From the NCBI GenBank assembly GCA_036504595.1, contig DASXUX010000043.1, forward strand, positions 1 through 64,000: a stretch of 64,000 nt of DNA, written 5' to 3'. Shown here piece by piece: positions 1-7,804 of the stretch (its first letter is position 1; each line of letters begins with the position of its first letter). Both the position numbers and the translations under genes were made by a program. Origin of the DNA: DASXUX01 sp036504595 (GTDB lineage: Bacteria; Planctomycetota; SZUA-567; H5-PLA8). The notes below the pieces were generated by a model. It had not been told where the DNA came from. It worked only from the letters and a program-made list of their open reading frames with translations, and did no database searches.

Positions 1-421
1 TCGGAAAGCCGTGCAGCAGCGCCCACGCGCAACCATCGAACCCGTCCTCGCGCCGCTGCTCCCGCACAGCCTCGCGCAGGTCGTCGCCCCACCACGACCC
101 CTTGATGCGATGGTCTCCGCCGGGCGTGTACCACTGGTTCAAAATCCCCGCGATGTCGTCCTCCATCCGCGTGACAACCTTTTCCGCGCGAACCCGATCC
201 ACCACCTCGTGAGCCGCCATCCCCGTCAGTTCCCGCGTGAGCGCCGATAATTTCCGCCGCGAAATCCCCAGCTCGATACACAACATCGGCACCGGATCCC
301 AAAGAAACGTCCGCTCCTCCTTCTCCGGATCTTTCTCATGCTCTTCGAGCGCCTCCCGCACCAACTTCTCATAGTGCCGAAACAGTTTCCGCAAAGCGAA
401 CCGCCGCTCGCTCCGCGTCAT
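1..421 (-). CDS. AraC-like HTH protein, partial (C-terminus beyond window)
   Basis: The minus strand is open from an ATG at 421 to the window edge, about 140 codons, with no stop reached. The middle of the visible protein (around LGISRRKLSALTRELTG followed by a VVDRVRAEKV helix) looks like the second half of an AraC-type DNA-binding domain: a recognition helix, a conserved glycine turn and an arginine-rich last helix. This suggests a transcription regulator, but the first helix-turn-helix is not clearly visible and the C-terminus is missing. The frame stays open upstream of 421 through a perfect palindrome (475-520), so a GTG at 478 or an earlier codon could be the real start. I chose the ATG because the upstream extension is repeat-derived and proline-rich. 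Confidence 0.5.
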   Translation of the reverse strand, partial: MTRSERRFALRKLFRHYEKLVREALEEHEKDPEKEERTFLWDPVPMLCIELGISRRKLSALTRELTGMAAHEVVDRVRAEKVVTRMEDDIAGILNQWYTPGGDHRIKGSWWGDDLREAVREQRREDGFDGCAWALLHGFP

Positions 422-470
422 CTTCCCCTCCGCCTCCACCGTCAGACCGCTGATCTCCTGCCACGGTGGC

Positions 471-520
471 GGTGGCACGCACGAGACCGGCGCGTCCGTT
501 TGCGCCGGTCTCGTGCGTGC
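471..520. repeat. REP-like palindrome, perfect 19-bp arms
   Basis: A GGTGG head is followed by a perfect inverted repeat: arm 475-493 (GCACGCACGAGACCGGCGC), 8-nt loop, arm 502-520. The GTGG head and CACGC start match the hairpins around the RAYT gene at 26.4-27.3 kb, and the closest relative in this window is 27267-27312. It lies just upstream of the AraC-like gene. Confidence 0.85.
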
Positions 521-546
521 GCTCCCGTCCCCCTCTCCTGCGCCGG

Positions 547-622
547 GTGGCACGTTTGTGTTCGCCGCGCCCTGTGCCACACCTTTTTCCCCCGACCCCG
601 TTCGCGGCGAACTCAAGCGTGC
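547..622. repeat. Degenerate or expanded REP-like palindrome
   Basis: It begins GGTGGCACGTTTGTGTTCGC and ends GCGAACTCAAGCGTGC, the same two ends as the REP copies flanking the RAYT gene at 26424-27232. Here about 30 nt of extra sequence sits in the loop. It is best read as a diverged copy of that REP family with an insertion in its tip. Confidence 0.7.
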
Positions 623-633
623 GTCCCCATTCG

Positions 634-692
634 TATCACGGGCATCCCCGCCCGTGCCTTCCGCGACAGTAGCACGCTTCTAATTACTCGTG
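634..692. repeat. Two short palindromes
   Basis: Two small hairpins lie back to back. The first is CACGGGC-loop-GCCCGTG near 638-657. The second is GTAGCACG-loop-CGTGCTAC near 669-691. The second starts with GTAG, a tetranucleotide typical of REP heads. No gene is seen here. Confidence 0.6.
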
Positions 693-707
693 CTACCGTC
701 GCCGCTC

Positions 708-965
708 CGGTCCCCCTCTCCCCCGCGAGGGAGAGGGGTTAGGGGTGAGGGGGCCACCAATCCGCAATCCGAATTCTGCAATCCGCAATCGCTCTTCCCC
801 CCGTCTCCCCGTCCCCGCCTCTCCCCGTCCATCCGTTCCGTGCCTTCGCTCCTGCCTACTGCCGCTGCCTCCTGCCGACTGTCGTACATACCGCCGCCCT
901 CCACTTCCTCGCAGACGAATCCACTCGTCACTCGTCACTCGTCACCCGTCACCCGTCACACGCCA
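708..965. repeat. Repeat field: CCCTCTCCC palindrome, then low-complexity units
   Basis: At 708-756 lies the CCCTCTCCCCCGCGAGGGAGAGGGG palindromic family (other copies at 6061, 6924, 13838, 25412 and 56358). It is followed by CAATCCGCAATC units, CCCCGTCTCCCC units, CTGCCTACTGCC units and, near 928-960, tandem CACTCGTCACTCGTCACCC. Long open frames cross this field, but their products are only translated repeats. Confidence 0.8.
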
Positions 966-1247
966 CGCAACCACGCGACGCCTCCGCCGGGTTCTGGCTT
1001 TCCTGAGTTGTTTGTGGATCAGTCCGCGATGTTCGAGACCGCCCGGTTTCCCCCGCTAGCGTTAATCACGCCAGCCCGAGATCAATATGTTTCGGAGCGA
1101 TCTCTACCAAAAACCCTACCCGATGAGCACCCGAATATCAACTTAATTCCCCTGCGAGTTGTTCGGAAAGGCGGGAACCCTCACGACACTTCTCTGACGC
1201 AAAGCGATGGTGCGAGCGTTCCCGCTATTCCAGACGTCTGGCGCGGA
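966..1247. other. Intergenic stretch, no gene seen
   Basis: About 280 bases downstream of the rhomboid gene. I see no coding signal, RNA gene or strong hairpin. It may hold the rhomboid transcript end. Confidence 0.4.
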
Positions 1248-2435
1248 TCAGTGCGACTGCAAACTGGAAAAGAGCGCGCGCATTTTAGTCGTGAACGCAC
1301 CGGCGCTCTCCGACAGGTTCCGGGCACTTGTCTCGCGCTCCGCTGCGGTCCGAGCGCTGGCCATCGCAACGAGCGCTTCGCCATACTTTATCAACTGCGC
1401 ATGAATTTCAGCGATCTCGACGTCAGTGGCCTCGATCTGCTGGAGCTGGCCAAGGATCCGGCGAGCGTTTGTGCTGTCCTCGGGCGCCGCCGCCGCTTCG
1501 TCGCTTGCAGGCTTTGTGCCCATTAATTTCTTCGCCAGAGATTCCTGTTCCCTCACAATTGGCAGGATACGATCCGCGTAACTCTTGAATTCACGCGCTC
1601 TGACCAGACGGATCACGGCGGGTGACGTGCGTACGCGCCAACCGGCTCCGCAGTAACCAACAGCGAGGACGCTCGCGAGGATTATCATCGCCAACGCCTC
1701 CCGGCGGGGAGATCTGCGCTGCGCATCGGGCGGCAACATGGCGCTCGCGCCGAGATACCCAGCGGCCAAGCCGCCGACGTGAGCCGCATTGCCAACTCCG
1801 CTGATCATCAAGCCGAACAGCAGATTGTAGCCGATCAGCGAGTAGATCTGCTTGGCTTGTTTCTTCACGACCTCCGGATCGTATTGCGTGCGATGCTTCC
1901 CAAAGAAGACGGCGAGCACTCCGAAGACCCCGAAGATTGCGCCCGACGCGCCAACCCCCACCGCCGCGGGATTCCACCACAAACTCGCCAGCGATCCCCA
2001 TAGACCGGACATCAGGTACAAGAGCAAAAAGCGTCGCCGGCCAATAACGCACTCCGCCAGAGGCCCCACGCTAAACAAAACCCATAGGTTGAAGCCCAAA
2101 TGCAACGGCCCGGCATGGACAAAGGTGCACGTAAAAAGCCGCCAGAACTGGCCCTGCGCAACTGTGTTCGGTCCATGGTTCGCGCCAAAGATCAGAAGTG
2201 CGTCGGCTTTCGGCCACAGCAGATCTGTTCCCATGAACAGCAGCATCACGAAGAACACCATGCCGTTGGCGAACGCGAGCCAATAGGTTGCCCACGGGAT
2301 GAAGTCCTTCGGGACAAGCGGCTGCGGCAGAGGAAGCTCAGAGACTATGACGGCCGGACGCGTGGCTGCATCTGTTTCCAGCGGCGCGGTCGGTACGCTT
2401 GGGTGGCCAGAGCCGTCAGTCATATTGTCCGTCAT
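1248..2435 (-). CDS. Rhomboid family intramembrane serine protease
   Basis: The 395-residue protein has about six hydrophobic helices between residues 45 and 235 and the hallmarks of rhomboid proteases: HLGFN at 112-116 (oxyanion-side Asn), GASG with the nucleophile Ser164, and the catalytic His219 in NAAHVGGLAAG. It should cleave transmembrane substrates within the membrane. Residues 240-395 form an extension with one more hydrophobic stretch and a charged, probably coiled-coil tail not found in minimal rhomboids. A second ATG four codons in (2423) is an alternative start. It is divergent from the secreted-protein gene at 2616, so the 180 bp between them should hold two promoters. The substrate cannot be inferred. 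Confidence 0.9.
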   Translation of the reverse strand: MTDNMTDGSGHPSVPTAPLETDAATRPAVIVSELPLPQPLVPKDFIPWATYWLAFANGMVFFVMLLFMGTDLLWPKADALLIFGANHGPNTVAQGQFWRLFTCTFVHAGPLHLGFNLWVLFSVGPLAECVIGRRRFLLLYLMSGLWGSLASLWWNPAAVGVGASGAIFGVFGVLAVFFGKHRTQYDPEVVKKQAKQIYSLIGYNLLFGLMISGVGNAAHVGGLAAGYLGASAMLPPDAQRRSPRREALAMIILASVLAVGYCGAGWRVRTSPAVIRLVRAREFKSYADRILPIVREQESLAKKLMGTKPASDEAAAAPEDSTNARRILGQLQQIEATDVEIAEIHAQLIKYGEALVAMASARTAAERETSARNLSESAGAFTTKMRALFSSLQSH

Positions 2436-2615
2436 ACCGTCCGATCTCCGGCGGTGCGGCCAGTGCTCCAGGAGGGTACACTATTCTTTAGCTTGCGTCC
2501 ACGCTTGGCACGATTGTGCTTCCGTTATACCGGAATTACTTTCCACCATATCGCCTAAATAGTCCTTGCTTCCAGCGGCGTCAGGCGACATGATAATCGC
2601 CGTTCCGGAGGCTGC

Positions 2616-4625
2616 ATGACCTCTCCAATCCGAATCCTTGGCTGCACCCTCGCGCTCGCGTTGCTCTCTTGCGCGCCGCTGGCGCTGTGCGGCGAAGTCG
2701 AAGAATTTCCGCACACCAAAGACGTCCACAAGTGCCCGCGCTGCCAGGCCAGCTTCGATGGCGCGCCGCATCCTTACGACTTCGCCAAATGTCCGAAGTG
2801 CCAGATGGCGCTCTCCAAGTCGCTGGCGTACGTGAAGAAGAACTTCAAGCCCACGATGTTTGGCCTGCTCCTCGACAGTTTCTACGGCGGCTTTGTGTTC
2901 ATGATGGACGGCGAAAAACACGACAAGGAGCTGGCCGTCTGCACGAAGAACATGCGAGCGATGATCAAGCCCGAACCCGACGGCAACTTCGCGTCCGGCG
3001 ACCAGATTGGCGGCGACTGGTTCAGTTGGAAGAAAGCGATGGCGATGTACTTCCTCACCGAGTACAGCCTGCGCTACGGTTTGTCAGCCGACAACAAAGC
3101 CGCCCTGCTCGAAGGCCTGAAAGCCGCCGCGGAAGGCCAGCAGAAAGGCGGCGGCTGGTTCCACAGCAAGCCCAAGGAAAAACAGTACTCGCCCGACATC
3201 GCTATCATCGGTTGCATCTTCTACGCGTCGTTCGTCGAAATGAAAGCGCTCGGCCTGGACTCCGAACCGCTGCTGACTCAGACGCGCACCTATCTCGAAG
3301 GCATCTCCGACGGAAAAACCATCGGCTACGCCAAAGGCTGGCACGGCGGAATGGGCGGCGGCGGCCACGGCGGCTTCGTGAATCTGGGGCTGCTCGGCAG
3401 CGGAAATGAAAACGACAAATGGGCCGCCGGCCTCGCGCACTGGATGAAAGAAAATTACATGGACGCCGGCCACGGCCACGCCAATGGCGACCTCCACTAT
3501 TTTGGAATGGGCGCCGCGCTGCACCGGCTGAGCATGGAAACTTACGCCAAGTTTGCGACCTGCCACATCCATCGCCTCGCCGAAATTCAGCGCGACGACG
3601 GAAGCATCCCGGCGATGTCGCACGATGACCCCAACGAAGCCGAGTACTTCCAGAAGTTCAAAACCAACACCACTGAAGCCGGCTCCTTTACTTCGACCGC
3701 CGTCTTCACCTGCCTGCTCCTAATGGAACGCCCCGGCGCGTTCAGCCCCCTGCCGTCCAAGCCGGTCGGCTCCATCAACAACAAGGACGCCTTCAAGAAT
3801 GGCACCGAAGCGATGGCCAAAGGCGACTACGCCAAAGCCCTGAAGAACTTCAGCGTTGTCCTGCCGCGCGGCGATTCCGGCGAACTGGTCCCGCAGGCAC
3901 GCGAACAAATCCAAAAGATCGAAGCGCTCGCAAAGGAGCAATTCCTGCAGCTCCAGGAAAAAGAAGCCAAACTGGTAGCGCCGGCGTCCCTGCCGGCCGG
4001 AGTAGCGCCGGCCTCCGTGCCGGCCGCGGCCAAAGCCGACACCAAAGAAGCGATCCTTGCGTACGCCGACATGATCCAGGACTACGAGAAGTTTCAGAAG
4101 GCCTTCGAAGGCTCCCTCGCCGCCGCCGATGCCAAGCGCGCCTGCGATCCCCTGAAGCAGAAGCTTGCCAGCAAACGGGAACGCATCGCTTTCAGCAACG
4201 GCGGTGCGAGCAGCACACCGGCGACCGGCGCCAGCCTGTCCTCAAAACTGAAAGACCCGTCGTCCGTTAAGGAGTGGGAAGGCAAGCTGAAGACGCGCAT
4301 CGGCGCGGTGCTCGCCGCAGGCGGAAAGGTGCGCTTTGATTTCAGCGCGCTGAAGATGCGCATTTCCATGCAAAGTCTATCCGCGGCCGGCGCGTTCAAA
4401 GCCGGCGTCGAAGGCGGCGGCCAGATGGACATGAACTGGTCGCAGCTTCAGCCGTCCGATTTCCGCAGCTTGGCGCTCGACCTCGCCGCCAACCAGAACA
4501 CGCCCTTCGATCACGCGCTCGCCGCGTTCTATCTGCTCTGCAACAGCGACACCACCAAGGCCGAAGACCACCTCGTCAAAGCCGGCAAAGAAGGCGAGGC
4601 GGTCAACGCTGCCTTCACCAACTGA
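2616..4625 (+). CDS. Large secreted protein with N-terminal zinc-ribbon-like motifs
   Basis: The 669-residue protein starts with a signal peptide (hydrophobic to about residue 25, ending near LALCG). Two CxxC pairs follow (C40/C43 and C59/C62), which could bind zinc. Residues 100-390 are rich in Gly, Trp and His, with repeated helical segments (GGGWF, GWHGGMGGGGHGG, HANGDLHYFGMG) reminiscent of alpha/alpha-toroid proteins such as DUF6288-type terpenoid-cyclase-like folds. This is a resemblance, not a firm match. The C-terminal part is Ala/Lys-rich and helical, and it contains repeat-encoded VAPASLPAG and VAPASVPA segments near residues 455-470. A GGAGG lies 4 nt upstream of the ATG. It is probably exported, and its function is unknown. 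Confidence 0.75.
   Translation: MTSPIRILGCTLALALLSCAPLALCGEVEEFPHTKDVHKCPRCQASFDGAPHPYDFAKCPKCQMALSKSLAYVKKNFKPTMFGLLLDSFYGGFVFMMDGEKHDKELAVCTKNMRAMIKPEPDGNFASGDQIGGDWFSWKKAMAMYFLTEYSLRYGLSADNKAALLEGLKAAAEGQQKGGGWFHSKPKEKQYSPDIAIIGCIFYASFVEMKALGLDSEPLLTQTRTYLEGISDGKTIGYAKGWHGGMGGGGHGGFVNLGLLGSGNENDKWAAGLAHWMKENYMDAGHGHANGDLHYFGMGAALHRLSMETYAKFATCHIHRLAEIQRDDGSIPAMSHDDPNEAEYFQKFKTNTTEAGSFTSTAVFTCLLLMERPGAFSPLPSKPVGSINNKDAFKNGTEAMAKGDYAKALKNFSVVLPRGDSGELVPQAREQIQKIEALAKEQFLQLQEKEAKLVAPASLPAGVAPASVPAAAKADTKEAILAYADMIQDYEKFQKAFEGSLAAADAKRACDPLKQKLASKRERIAFSNGGASSTPATGASLSSKLKDPSSVKEWEGKLKTRIGAVLAAGGKVRFDFSALKMRISMQSLSAAGAFKAGVEGGGQMDMNWSQLQPSDFRSLALDLAANQNTPFDHALAAFYLLCNSDTTKAEDHLVKAGKEGEAVNAAFTN
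3977..4027. repeat. In-gene GCCGGC repeat (VAPASVPAG type)
   Basis: Two direct copies of GTAGCGCCGGCxTCCxTGCCGGC lie in frame inside the secreted-protein gene and encode VAPASLPAG-VAPASVPA. The same unit recurs in frame in the genes at 7805, 36135 and 46919. Confidence 0.75.
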
Positions 4626-4629
4626 ACGG

Positions 4630-4709
4630 CTCACCGCAGAGGACGCGGAGGGCGCAGAGGACAGAAGTATCTAGGAAACCTCTGCGTCCTCCGCGTCCTC
4701 TGCGGTGAG
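4630..4709. repeat. Large inverted repeat, GCAGAGG family
   Basis: Arms of about 31 bp (CTCACCGCAGAGGACGCGGAG...) with one mismatch surround an 18-nt AT-richer loop. It begins 5 bp after the stop of the secreted-protein gene and could act as a transcription terminator. Related full or half copies lie at 7630, 11848, 19391, 24133, 33825, 45150 and 49306. Confidence 0.85.
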
Positions 4710-4773
4710 AAGTTTGACTTCCCCCGCTTCGGCTTTACTCTCCATTCTCTGCACCTCCCCTTGGAGAAAAACA

Positions 4774-6039
4774 ATGTCCGAACGCAAACGTTACGTCCTG
4801 GCGGGCACCGGCGGGCGCGGCACCTACATGTTCGGCAAGCCGATCCTCAACCAGTTCACGAAGTACTGCGAGCTCGTCGGGCTCTACGACATCAACCCGC
4901 TGCGCATGAAAGCCTGCAACGAACTCCTCGGCGCCGGCCTGCCGATGTTCACCGACTTCGAAGAGATGCTCTCGAAGGTGAACCCCGACTGCGTCATCAT
5001 CGCATCGAAAGATTGCACGCACGCGCCGCTGATCATCCAAACCATGGCCGCCGGCAAGCGCGCGCTCAGCGAAAAACCGCTCTGCGTGGACGCCAAGCAG
5101 TGCCGCGAAATCCTCGCCGCCGCCAAGAAGTACAAGAAGAAAGGCGGCCACTGCTTCGTCACCCACAACATGCGCTACACCCCTTCCATAGAGGAGTGCA
5201 AACGCATCCTCAAGAGCGGCGCGATCGGCGATCTGTTGGCCGTCAACTTTCACGAGAACCTCGACCGCCGCCACGGCGCCGATTATTTCCGCCGCTGGCA
5301 CCGGCAGATCAAGAATTCCGGCGGCCTGCTGATTCACAAAGCCTCGCACCACTTCGACACGCTCAACTGGCTGGTCGGTTCGATCCCCGACACGCTCGTC
5401 GCCCACGGCGGCCTCCTCTACTACGGCAAGAATGGCCCGTTCCGCAGCAAGCGTTGCGACGGCTGTCCGCACGCGGAAAAGTGCGACTTCTACGCCGATA
5501 TGTGGAAGGAGCCGATCAACGTCAAGATGTACAAAGAAGCCGAGAAGGCCGACGGCTACCTGCGCGATGGCTGCGTCTTCGATAAAGAGATCGATATCGT
5601 GGACAACTGCGGCGCGCTGTACACGTACAAAAACGGCGTGCAGGTGACGTATAGTCTCACCGCGTTCGCCAGCTACGAAGGCTGGCACATCCAGTTCGAA
5701 GGCACCGATGGCCGCCTGGAACTGAAGGAAGTGCAGGATTCAAGCTGGGCCGCCGGCAAAGTTCTCATTCATGGCCTCGAAAAGATGCTCGGCCAAAGCC
5801 TCGTCCTCTACAGCCCGAAGCAGGGACTGAAGCAGCTCGAAATCCCGCACAAGGCCGGCGAACACGGCGGCGCCGATGGCGGCATCCGCCAGGACTTCTT
5901 CGGCCGCCCCTTCGACGCGCCGCTCACCGAAATGCAAGCCCCGCTCGAACAAGCCATCCAGGCCATCCTCGTCGGCCACGCCGCCAACGTTTCCATGGCC
6001 AGCAGCTCGAAGGTCATCAAAGTGCAAGAACTGCTGTAG
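4774..6039 (+). CDS. Gfo/Idh/MocA family oxidoreductase
   Basis: The 421-residue protein has an N-terminal Rossmann fold (GTGGRGTYMFGKP near residue 10) and the typical SEKPLCVDAKQ segment, with Lys as the conserved EKP lysine. A C-terminal alpha/beta domain includes a GGxxxHKASHHFD stretch. Such enzymes oxidise or reduce sugars and cyclitols with NAD(P). A CDGCPHAEKC cysteine cluster in the second half is unusual for the family and could bind a metal. I start at the ATG at 4774, which has GGAG 7 nt upstream. The frame is open further upstream but runs into the inverted repeat at 4630-4709. The substrate is unknown. Confidence 0.88.
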   Translation: MSERKRYVLAGTGGRGTYMFGKPILNQFTKYCELVGLYDINPLRMKACNELLGAGLPMFTDFEEMLSKVNPDCVIIASKDCTHAPLIIQTMAAGKRALSEKPLCVDAKQCREILAAAKKYKKKGGHCFVTHNMRYTPSIEECKRILKSGAIGDLLAVNFHENLDRRHGADYFRRWHRQIKNSGGLLIHKASHHFDTLNWLVGSIPDTLVAHGGLLYYGKNGPFRSKRCDGCPHAEKCDFYADMWKEPINVKMYKEAEKADGYLRDGCVFDKEIDIVDNCGALYTYKNGVQVTYSLTAFASYEGWHIQFEGTDGRLELKEVQDSSWAAGKVLIHGLEKMLGQSLVLYSPKQGLKQLEIPHKAGEHGGADGGIRQDFFGRPFDAPLTEMQAPLEQAIQAILVGHAANVSMASSSKVIKVQELL

Positions 6040-6060
6040 TGGGGGCGTCTCGCCCGCTGC

Positions 6061-6166
6061 CTCGGTCCCCCTCTCCCCCGCGAGGGAGAGGGGTTAGGAG
6101 TGAGGGTGCCGCTTCGCTGTTCTCCCCCTTCCCTCCGAGGGAAGGGGGTCGGGGGGTTAGGTTTGC
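6061..6166. repeat. Composite palindromic repeat (CCCTCTCCC then CCCTTCCC units)
   Basis: A CCCTCTCCCCCGCGAGGGAGAGGGG unit is followed by a CCCCCTTCCCTCCGAGGGAAGGGGG unit and the tail GGGGGGTTAGGTTTGCG. The same units occur alone or in combination at 13838, 53297, 53951, 54240 and 56318. It fills the gap between two plus-strand genes. Confidence 0.85.
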
Positions 6167-6287
6167 GGCGAAGACGCAACTTCTCGCGTCCTGCTCGCTT
6201 GCTCACCTGCCCATTCCTGCTAGTCTCTACCGTTCCAAAACCGCCCCGAAGGGCGCTATCGTTCAGATCATTAAGGAGGGGGTTCCA

Positions 6288-6881
6288 ATGAAGAAACTTG
6301 TCCACCTGTGTATCGCTCTGCTGATCACCGCCAGCCTGTTCGCTGTTGCCGAAGACAAGCCCGCCAAAGCGCCGGCGAAGTTGGAGATCGTCAAGGCTGT
6401 GTACGGCGATCTTGCCGGCGACGCGAAAGCTCAGACCGACGTGACCGACAAAGTGAAGGCCATGGTCAAGCCCGGTCAGAACCTGAACGTGGATGCGACC
6501 AACGACAACTTCGGCGATCCGATCGAAGGCACTGCGAAGAAGCTGAAGATCGAGTACACGCTGGACGGCCAGAAAGCCGATCAGACCGTCGATGAAAACG
6601 CGACGCTGACGATCACGGTTATTCCCAGCAAGCTCGTCATCGAAAAAGCCTGGTACGGCAATCCGGACGACGCCAAAGTCGGCTCCGACGTGACCACGAA
6701 AGTCCGCACCATGATCAAGAACGATTCGCTGACGGTCGATGCGACCAACGACAACTTCGGCGATCCGGCTGAAGGCGTGGCGAAGGTCCTGAAGATCGAT
6801 TACACGTTCGACGGCGGCGCGAAGAAGTCCAAGCAGGCCGCCGAGAACGAATCGCTGACGATCAACGACAAGGGAGAGTAA
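6288..6881 (+). CDS. Secreted protein with two tandem ATNDNFGDP repeats
   Basis: The 197-residue protein has a signal peptide (about residues 1-21) followed by two internal repeats of about 85 residues. Each has the pattern I-K/E-A-x-YG, a DVT motif, a basic stretch, ATNDNFGDP, and a final LKIxYTxDG. The pattern resembles DUF3395-like domains found at the C-terminus of some DnaJ-like proteins, but I cannot confirm it. No catalytic residues stand out. The start has a strong AAGGAGGGGG seven nt upstream. A close paralogue follows at 6978, separated by a palindromic repeat. Function unknown; it is probably periplasmic or secreted. Confidence 0.8.
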   Translation: MKKLVHLCIALLITASLFAVAEDKPAKAPAKLEIVKAVYGDLAGDAKAQTDVTDKVKAMVKPGQNLNVDATNDNFGDPIEGTAKKLKIEYTLDGQKADQTVDENATLTITVIPSKLVIEKAWYGNPDDAKVGSDVTTKVRTMIKNDSLTVDATNDNFGDPAEGVAKVLKIDYTFDGGAKKSKQAAENESLTINDKGE

Positions 6882-6923
6882 CGGACAACGGGGCGACGAC
6901 CGTAGAGGAGCGGCGCTCCGGTT

Positions 6924-6963
6924 CCCCTCTCCCCCGCGAGGGAGAGGGGTTAGGGGTGAGGGG
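6924..6963. repeat. CCCTCTCCC palindrome between tandem paralogues
   Basis: A copy of the CCCTCTCCCCCGCGAGGGAGAGGGGTTAGGGGTGAGGGGG family sits in the short gap between the two paralogous genes and ends about 5 bp before the GGAGG that serves the second gene. Confidence 0.85.
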
Positions 6964-6977
6964 GCGGAGGATTTAGC

Positions 6978-7559
6978 ATGAGAACTCTCGTACTTTGTTG
7001 TGTCGTTCTGCTGTCCGTCCTGAGCGCGTTCCTTCGCGCTGAAGACAAGCCCAAGGCGAACCTCGAAATCGTCAAAGCCGTCTACGGCGATATCGGCGGG
7101 CCCGCGAAGAACCAGGCGGACGTGACCGCCAAAGTGAAGGCCATGGTCCGGCCCAACGAAGACCTCAGCGTCGAGGCGACGAACAACAACTTCGGCGATC
7201 CCTGCGATGGAATCGTCAAGAGACTGAAGGTCGAATACATCCTCGACGGCGCGAAGGGCGAACAGACTGTCAACGAAAACCAGACCCTGATCATCAACGC
7301 CAAGCGCGGCAAGCTCTTCATCGAAAAAGCCTGGTTCGGCGACCCCAATGACGAGAAGAAACGCGCCGACGTCACCGCCATCGCTCGCAGCATGGTTTTT
7401 AGCGATGCGCTAGCGCTCGATGCTTCGGTCGAAAACTTCGGCGACCCCGCCAAAGGCGCGGCGAAAGTCCTGAGCGTCGAATACACCTTCGAAGGCGGCG
7501 CCAAGAAAACCAAACAAGCCAAAGACGGCGAAACGCTGAAGATCGATAACGGGCAGTAG
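6978..7559 (+). CDS. Secreted paralogue of the preceding gene
   Basis: The 193-residue protein has a signal peptide (residues 1-21) and two repeats like those of the gene at 6288, including KAVYGDIGG, ATNNNFGDP and a second, more diverged repeat with ASVENFGDP. Length and domain order match the upstream gene, so the pair arose by tandem duplication. A GGAGG precedes the ATG by about 7 nt. Function is unknown; co-export with the neighbour is likely because the genes are adjacent and co-directional. Confidence 0.8.
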   Translation: MRTLVLCCVVLLSVLSAFLRAEDKPKANLEIVKAVYGDIGGPAKNQADVTAKVKAMVRPNEDLSVEATNNNFGDPCDGIVKRLKVEYILDGAKGEQTVNENQTLIINAKRGKLFIEKAWFGDPNDEKKRADVTAIARSMVFSDALALDASVENFGDPAKGAAKVLSVEYTFEGGAKKTKQAKDGETLKIDNGQ

Positions 7560-7562
7560 CGA

Positions 7563-7804
7563 CAGGGTTCAGGGTTCAGGGTTCAGGGTTGGCCGTGCCG
7601 TGCACCGTCAGCCAAACGAACGGATTTCACGACTTCACACAAAGACACAGAGGACACGGAGAAGACAGAGAAAAACTTATAGAAAAACTCTGTGACCTCT
7701 GTGTTCTCCGTGTCTCTGTGTTGAAGTCGTTGCTTTTACTTTTGCCGCCCCCGCCTCCTGCCTCCCGCCTCCGCCGTTAACTGCCTACTGCTGCTGCCTA
7801 GTGC
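7563..7804. repeat. Intergenic repeat block between converging genes
   Basis: Three units lie in series: tandem GGGTTCA (7564-7590); a large inverted repeat with arms ACGACTTCA...CACAGAGGACACGGAGA and its complement (about 7630-7730); and CTGCCTCCTGCC-type low complexity (7747-7804). The inverted repeat lies between converging genes and could end transcription from both sides. Confidence 0.8.

Noticed and set aside
690..1526. Long open frame on the plus strand in the repeat field
   Set aside because: The product is a translation of CCCTCTCCC, CCCCGTCTCC and GTCACTC repeats, overlaps the rhomboid gene end on the other strand, and has no ribosome site.
2481..2921. 146-codon minus-strand frame overlapping the secreted-protein start
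   Set aside because: It opposes the signal peptide and CxxC region of a convincing gene and has no homologous look.
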